Part shown: positions 60,109 to 64,000 of the stretch, one piece after another
Numbering within the stretch: position 1 is the stretch's first letter
Layout: each line of letters begins with the position of its first letter
Assembly (NCBI RefSeq): GCF_011764485.1
Contig: NZ_AP022848.1
Span: forward strand, 3,376,001 to 3,440,000
Direction of reading: 5' to 3'
Origin: Bosea sp. ANAM02
Lineage (GTDB): Bacteria; Pseudomonadota; Alphaproteobacteria; Rhizobiales; Beijerinckiaceae
Length of the DNA stretch: 64,000 nucleotides
The notes under the pieces: model-generated
The model's database searches: none
Seen by the model: the letters and a program-made list of their open reading frames with translations, nothing else
What the model was told of the DNA's origin: nothing
Position numbers and translations under genes: made by a program

Positions 60109-60825
60109 TTGCCAGTTATCGAGATGGCTGCAGAACCACGCGCGCTGAGCGTCGACCTGTCCCGTACGGCGCTGATCGTCATCGACATGCAGCGGGACTT
60201 TTTGGAACCGGGTGGCTTCGGCGCGGCCCTGGGCAATGATGTCTCGCTTCTCGCCAAGGCGATCAAGCCCTGCCGGCTGATGCTCGAAGCGGCGCGCGCC
60301 GCCGAAATGTTCGTCATCCACACGCGCGAAGGGCACAGGCCCGATCTATCGGATGCGCCACCGGCCAAGGTGCTGCGCGGGCCTGCCGAAAGGCGCATCG
60401 GAGCCAAGGGACCGATGGGTCGCATCCTGATCCGCGGCGAGGCCGGCCACGATATCGTGCCGGCACTGGCCCCGCTGCCCGCCGAACCCGTGCTCGACAA
60501 GCCAGGCAAGGGTGCGTTCTATCAAACTGATCTCGATCTCCTGCTGCGCAATCGCAGCGTCGAGACACTTCTGGTCTGCGGCGTCACCACCGAAGTCTGC
60601 GTCCACACGACTGTGCGCGAGGCTAATGATCGCGGCTATCGCTGCCTCGTGATCGGCGATGCCTGCGGTTCGTATTTTCCGGAGTTTCACGAGGTGGGCC
60701 TACGGATGATCGCAGCCCAGGGCGGCATTTTCGGCTGGGTTTCGACGACGGAAAAAGTGTTGCCGGCGCTAGCCCGGGCGGCCGCAACTACGCCGGTCGG
60801 CACGATACTGGAGGATAATCAATGA
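60109..60825 (+). CDS. biuH: Isochorismatase-like cysteine hydrolase, biuret hydrolase-like (TTG start)
   Basis: 238 residues. Cysteine-hydrolase triad: D26 in IVIDMQRDF, Lys in LDKPGKGAF (K131 or K134), nucleophile C164 in CGVTTEVCVHTTVREA, with the cis-peptide GVTTEV. The closest characterised context is BiuH, which converts biuret to allophanate; allophanate hydrolase sits divergently next to it. TTG is preferred: GGGGGGAGA lies 8 bases upstream, whereas the ATG five codons later has no ribosome site. Stop overlaps the atzG start (ATGA). Other amide hydrolases of this family (for example ureidoacrylate or N-carbamoylsarcosine amidases) cannot be excluded. Confidence 0.8.
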   Translation: MPVIEMAAEPRALSVDLSRTALIVIDMQRDFLEPGGFGAALGNDVSLLAKAIKPCRLMLEAARAAEMFVIHTREGHRPDLSDAPPAKVLRGPAERRIGAKGPMGRILIRGEAGHDIVPALAPLPAEPVLDKPGKGAFYQTDLDLLLRNRSVETLLVCGVTTEVCVHTTVREANDRGYRCLVIGDACGSYFPEFHEVGLRMIAAQGGIFGWVSTTEKVLPALARAAATTPVGTILEDNQ

Positions 60826-61046
60826 GCGATGACCAACCCGCCTTCGACCCCAGCCGCCATTGCGATGCCATGGCGGCAACTCTGGGCCTGACGATCACGG
60901 GGGAGCAGCGGCCGGCAGTGCTGCAGTTCCTCGCGATCGCCCAGCGTATGTCGGCAACCGTCTTTCGCGCCCCGCTCGACGACGCGTCCTTCGAGCCGGC
61001 GCCCGTGTTCCACGCTGGCCGACATGACGATGGAGGAGCCGCGTGA
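60822..61046 (+). CDS. atzG: AtzG-like small subunit (DUF4089)
   Basis: 74 residues. Helical protein of the GatC-like DUF4089 family: HCDAMAATLGLTITGEQRPA then VLQFLAIAQRMSATVFRAPL and a C-terminal E-P-A-P-V-F belt. In Pseudomonas ADP, AtzG wraps around and stabilises AtzE as GatC does GatA. Overlaps both neighbours (ATGA with biuH, GTGA with atzE), so the three are translated as a unit and the AtzG:AtzE ratio is fixed. Confidence 0.9.
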   Translation: MSDDQPAFDPSRHCDAMAATLGLTITGEQRPAVLQFLAIAQRMSATVFRAPLDDASFEPAPVFHAGRHDDGGAA

Positions 61047-62458
61047 GTTTCGATGCTTTCGCACCGGCCCACCGGATCGCCGCCGATATACGCGAAGGGA
61101 TGATGAGCGCGGAGGCGGTTGTCCGAGGCTTCCTTCAACGCATCGCAGCGCTCAACCCTGCCATCAATGCATTCACCGACATCACAGCCGCGCGCGCGCT
61201 CGAACAGGCTGCGGGAATCGATAAGCGCCGCGCTGCGGGTCAGGAACTCGGGCCGCTTGCGGGCGTGCCGTTCGCTGCCAAGAACCTGTTCGACATCGCA
61301 GGGCTGCCGACCCGCGCCGGCTCGAAGATCAACCGAGAGGCTGCTCCTGCCACCTGCGATGCGGTTCTGATCGAGCGCCTGAGCCAGGCGGATGCGATCC
61401 TGCTCGGCGGCCTCAACATGGGCGAATACGCCTATGACTTCACCGGCGAGAATGCCCATGACGGCCCCTGCCGCAATCCGCATGATCTCACCCGCATGGC
61501 GGGCGGTTCGTCGTCTGGCTCGGGCGCTGCCACAGCCGCGGGGCTGGCGACGCTCTCGCTCGGCTCGGACACCAATGGCTCGATCCGCGTGCCGAGCTCG
61601 TTCTGCGGCATCTTCGGGCTGAAGCCGACCTATCGCCGGCTGCCGAGAACGCGCAGCTTCTCCTTCTGCGACTCGCTCGATCATCTTGGCCCCTTCGCGC
61701 GCGACGTCATCGATCTCGCGATGGCCTATGACCTGATGCAGGGCCATGATCCGCACGACCCCGCCTGTGCGCGGCGGCCCGTCGAGCCGACGCTGCCCTC
61801 ATTGAAGACCGGCGTCTCGGGTCTCCGCATCGCCATCGCCGGAGGCTATTTCTCCGTGAACGGAATGCCGGAGGCGCAGGCTGCCGTCGCCTCGGTCGCC
61901 CGAGGTCTCGGCGCAACGCACGTCATCGATATCGCCGGCGCCGATATCGCCCGCGCAGCGGCCTTCCTGATCACGAACGGCGAGAGTTCGGCATTCCATC
62001 TGGAGCGGCTGAGACAGCGCGCCAATGATTTCGACCCGGAGACGCGCGACCGCTTTCTCGCCGGCGCGATGCAACCAACGGCCTGGTATCTGCAGGCGCA
62101 GCGGGCGCGGCGCTGGTTCCATGACCAGATGATGCGGCTGTTCGAGACCGTCGATCTGATCATCGCACCAGCGACCCCTTGCCCAGCGCCCGAGCTCGGC
62201 CAGAAGAGCTTGGTCCTGCGCGGTGAAACCGTGCCGCTGAGGCCGAACATCGGCGTTTTTACCCAACCGATTTCTTGCATCGGACTGCCAGTGGTTACCG
62301 TTCCTGTCTTTGCATCGGACTTACCGATCGGCGTTCAGCTGATCGGCGCGCCATGGAGCGAACATCACTGTCTGAGGGCAGCCTATGCCCTTGCCGAAAC
62401 GCAGGTTTCAATTGCCAAGCCGCCTGTGTTCGATCACCGCGACCATTCTGCGTTGTGA
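61043..62458 (+). CDS. atzE: AtzE-like amidase (1-carboxybiuret hydrolase type)
   Basis: 471 residues, amidase-signature family. Triad Lys80 (VPFAAKNLFD), Ser156 (AGGSSSGSG) and Ser180 (GSDTNGSIRVP). The SGSGAATAAGLATLSLGSDT stretch and FCGIFGLKPTY are as in AtzE and GatA-type enzymes. GGAGGA is 5-6 bases before the GTG start. With AtzG it would deaminate 1-carboxybiuret or a related ureide to a dicarboxyurea, which AtzH converts to allophanate. No atzD is present, so the physiological substrate may differ from that of the cyanuric acid operon. Confidence 0.9.
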   Translation: MSFDAFAPAHRIAADIREGMMSAEAVVRGFLQRIAALNPAINAFTDITAARALEQAAGIDKRRAAGQELGPLAGVPFAAKNLFDIAGLPTRAGSKINREAAPATCDAVLIERLSQADAILLGGLNMGEYAYDFTGENAHDGPCRNPHDLTRMAGGSSSGSGAATAAGLATLSLGSDTNGSIRVPSSFCGIFGLKPTYRRLPRTRSFSFCDSLDHLGPFARDVIDLAMAYDLMQGHDPHDPACARRPVEPTLPSLKTGVSGLRIAIAGGYFSVNGMPEAQAAVASVARGLGATHVIDIAGADIARAAAFLITNGESSAFHLERLRQRANDFDPETRDRFLAGAMQPTAWYLQAQRARRWFHDQMMRLFETVDLIIAPATPCPAPELGQKSLVLRGETVPLRPNIGVFTQPISCIGLPVVTVPVFASDLPIGVQLIGAPWSEHHCLRAAYALAETQVSIAKPPVFDHRDHSAL

Positions 62459-62625
62459 TCACCAATGCCGCTATATGCGGCGAAATCCGATTCCACTGAT
62501 CGTCTTGAAGGATCAGGCGGTCCAGAACACCCATGGCTGCCTCCAAAAGACAGCCTTGAACACGCATCGCTCAAACCCGGAAACCCTTAAGAGGCCACGG
62601 CTCCTAGGGCAAATCCTTGCTTTGC

Positions 62626-62675
62626 CGCATTTTCTTCGCGCGAAATGGTGTCCACTTCTCGAAAATGCTCTAGCC
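62626..62675. repeat. Rhizobial interspersed repeat, copy B
   Basis: CGCATTTTCTTCGCGCGAAA through GAAAATGCTCTAGCC matches copy A near 26.0 kb, with a 3-base deletion and a few substitutions. Same orientation as copy A. Confidence 0.75.
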
Positions 62676-62859
62676 GGCACCTTGATGTCACCACTATCGA
62701 TCAGCCGATACCGGTCGTTCCAGATGTCGGCTTTGGGCCAGCTTTGCCTGTTGCGATATTCGCCTACCCGGACCGAGAGTGAGGCCGCTAAAGCCTCACT
62801 CCCGGTCGTCATTTTGGTTAGGCGCTGGCGGCGTTCAACATACCTGATTTCAATCCGCC

Positions 62860-62893
62860 CCTTCGGAGCTGGGATCCCTTCGGAGCTGGGATC
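62860..62893. repeat. Perfect 2 x 17-bp tandem duplication
   Basis: CCTTCGGAGCTGGGATC is repeated twice head to tail with no spacer. If the region were coding, 34 bases would not preserve a frame relative to a single copy. A recent slippage event in degenerate DNA is likely. Confidence 0.9.
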
Positions 62894-63091
62894 GAGCGCG
62901 CGATGCGAGAGCGCAATGACCTGCATCCTCAAAGCCGCGCCGATCTGATCGCGGCCTACGGTGCGCTTGACGGACGGCCTTTCGCTATCGCGGTCGAGAA
63001 TGCCGTCATCGGACATAACCTGCTTCGCCATTCCCGGATCGCAGACCGGCGCCAGCATCTTTTCGAAAGCTCCTCGCTTAAGCAAAATCTC

Positions 63092-63501
63092 CTAGCCATG
63101 AAGCTCATGCCGATAGAGGTAGGCCGGCTCTTCCCTCTTATCGGGAGCGGCCGGTGTGATCGGGTGCTTCGTCAAATCCCGCATCGTCGGGCGGGTTCTG
63201 ACATACCAGTCTCGGAGATGGGCAAGGATTTTCTCACGTTCGACTTCCGAGGCCTGCTCCCCTCCGGGCGCGAAAGTCTCGGTGAGGCGAACATGCCCTT
63301 GCAGCGATTCCGCAAGGGCGTTGCGCAACTCGATCCGCGTCCAAGGATGCAGTCCGAACTTGATCGCGAGCCGCCCTGCAGCATAGACGAATCCGAAGCG
63401 CCGCGAAATACGAGGTTTGGCGCCAGCGCGATTTTCGCTGAGCCAGAAGACCAGCTTCTTCAGAAACAGGTGGCCAACACCGCCCGATGATCGAACGGCA
63501 T
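63092..63501 (-). pseudogene. C-terminal gene fragment truncated by the IS element (DUF927-like, tentative)
   Basis: The last ~136 codons of a gene whose N-terminal part is cut off by the IS end at 63502. The sequence contains RISRRFGFVYAAGRLAIKFG and LHPWTRIELRNALAESLQGH. The pattern R-R-F-x-x-x-x-A-A-G-x-L-A-x-x-x-G-x-x-P-W is like the end of DUF927-type plasmid/phage ATPases, but I am not certain. Ends EEPAYLYRHELHG. It is evidence of a former mobile-element gene here. Confidence 0.45.
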
Positions 63502-63551
63502 TGAACCGCCCCGGGTTTGTCGGAGGCCCCAACTCCTGAGAGGATGGGGCT

Positions 63552-63935
63552 ATGACGAGCAAGACGACGAACACGTTCTCGCCTGAGGTGCGTGCCCGCG
63601 CGGTGCGGATGGTGCTGGATCACGAAGCCGAGCATCCGTCGCGCTGGGCAGCGATCACGTCGATTTCGGGCAAGATCGGCTGCACGGCGCAGACGCTGAG
63701 CGAGTGGGTGAAGAAGGGCGAGATCGACAGCGGTCGCAAGCCCGGGCTGACGGCGGAGATGGCGGCCAAGCTGAAGGCTCTCGAACGCGAGAACCGCGAG
63801 CTTCGGCAGGCGAACGAGATTCTGCGCAAGGCATCGGCGTATTTTGCCCAGGCCCTTTCGGCGAATGCATGCATTCGCCTGTCGGGTGAGAGGAGCTCGA
63901 CCGCCGACACCGGTCATGATCGCCTTCATCGATGA
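63552..63935 (+). CDS. IS3-family transposase OrfA with altered C-terminus
   Basis: 127 codons. Helix-turn-helix [20 protein letters not shown] and [20 protein letters not shown], then a coiled helix ([20 protein letters not shown]) and [11 protein letters not shown]. Normal copies continue E-L-D-R-x; here the frame reads through a ~39-base palindromic insert and ends about 25 residues later. GAGAGGATGGGGCT precedes the ATG. The insert separates orfA from the MIAFIDD start of orfB (63916) and probably disturbs frameshifting, so the element may be inactive. Confidence 0.8.
   Translation: MTSKTTNTFSPEVRARAVRMVLDHEAEHPSRWAAITSISGKIGCTAQTLSEWVKKGEIDSGRKPGLTAEMAAKLKALERENRELRQANEILRKASAYFAQALSANACIRLSGERSSTADTGHDRLHR
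63855..63894. repeat. Short palindromic insert at the orfA/orfB junction
   Basis: The core GGCGAATGCATGCATTCGCC (63860-63879) is a perfect 20-bp palindrome. Flanks CCCTTTC on the left and TGTCGGGTGAGAG on the right complete a ~39-base block that interrupts the expected CAGGC-GGAGCTCGAC junction of the transposase. It looks like a small mobile palindromic element. Confidence 0.65.
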
Positions 63936-64000
63936 CAACCGCGGGGCGTATGGGGTGTATGTCCCTGGTCCGGGAGGCTCGCGGCTCGGCGATCATCACT

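Larger units (their letters stand above)
62459..63091. other. Degenerate intergenic region after atzE
   Basis: I see no convincing complete gene. It opens with a small hairpin GCCGC-TATAT-GCGGC (62467-62481) just after atzE, without a T-tract. It then contains an interspersed repeat and a 17-bp tandem duplication. A minus-strand frame from about 63085 to 62700, directly downstream of the 63.1-63.5 kb gene fragment, has somewhat protein-like composition but no recognisable motif. Confidence 0.5.
63502..64000 (+). mobile_element. Second IS3-family element, 5' part (runs off the window)
   Basis: The left end reads TGAACCGCCCCGGGTTTGTC, typical of IS3-family (IS51-like) inverted repeats, followed by orfA and the start of orfB. 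It is unrelated in sequence to the first element. After about 63955 the sequence no longer looks like orfB, so the element may be rearranged. The right end is not in the window. Confidence 0.8.

Noticed and set aside
46482..64000. A second copy of the tRNA-Ser 3' end as attR
   Set aside because: I looked for TTCGAATCCCTCCGTCTCC-like sequence to the right and saw none in the window; an attR may lie beyond it.
1..64000. CRISPR arrays, rRNA genes, toxin-antitoxin or phage structural genes
   Set aside because: None seen: no regularly spaced repeats, no rRNA-like sequence and no recognisable proteins of these classes.

Overview
The window is about 66% GC and reads as a chromosome segment of an alphaproteobacterium of the order Hyphomicrobiales (Rhizobiales). 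Evidence includes a rhizobial-type Omp2-like porin, the divergent ubiG/lysC pair, a thiOSGE operon behind a TPP riboswitch, ethylmalonyl-CoA pathway enzymes, and interspersed palindromic repeats of the kind seen in Bosea, Methylobacterium and Bradyrhizobium. Bosea is my best guess at genus level; this is inference from family resemblance, with no database search behind it. REGION 1 (1-46.4 kb) looks like ordinary core and near-core chromosome. It starts with an edge-truncated periplasmic protein of repeated modules, a major porin and the tamA-tamB outer-membrane assembly pair. Next come a FAH-family hydratase, a DUF4142 protein, an MBL hydrolase, a zinc alcohol dehydrogenase and a translationally coupled CoA-transferase/MaoC-like hydratase pair. 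A GGDEF-EAL protein, an orphan carbamoyltransferase coupled to an EamA transporter, a SIMPL protein and a cytochrome b561 follow. Methylsuccinyl-CoA dehydrogenase (mcd) and crotonyl-CoA carboxylase/reductase (ccr), two steps of the ethylmalonyl-CoA pathway for C2 assimilation, lie 4 kb apart. After these are a chemotaxis-type transducer, a MarR/PLP-enzyme divergent pair, ubiG and lysC, a marR-mdtA-mdtB-like efflux operon, an enoyl-CoA hydratase/isomerase, an Old Yellow Enzyme, an M32 carboxypeptidase and thiamine genes. REGION 2 (46.4-51.3 kb) is a scar at a tRNA-Ser(GCT) gene. A 43-residue stub of a tyrosine integrase is cut by a complete IS3-family element. The other end of that element runs in frame into a LysR gene that has lost its DNA-binding domain. 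No target duplication is visible, so I read this as an IS-mediated deletion inside a tRNA-anchored island. An atypical SDR, a second decayed LysR gene and an Asp/Glu-racemase-like gene follow. REGION 3 (51.3-62.5 kb) is a coherent nitrogen-scavenging locus: a peptide/opine-type ABC importer with its two ATPases fused, an AtzH-like protein, a GntR/FCD regulator, allophanate hydrolase (atzF-like, opposite strand), a biuret-hydrolase-like cysteine hydrolase, and AtzG-AtzE-like subunits of a carboxybiuret-type amidase. The cyanuric acid hydrolase AtzD is absent here. The palindrome TTGCATGCAA occurs twice in the window, once ahead of the importer and once in the atzF/biuH divergent promoter region, and is a good candidate for the GntR operator tying the two halves together. 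This locus is the most interesting functional system in the window. REGION 4 (62.5-64 kb) is degenerate: an interspersed repeat, a tandem duplication, a C-terminal gene fragment cut by an IS, and a second IS3-family element with a small palindromic insert at its orfA/orfB junction, running to the window edge.
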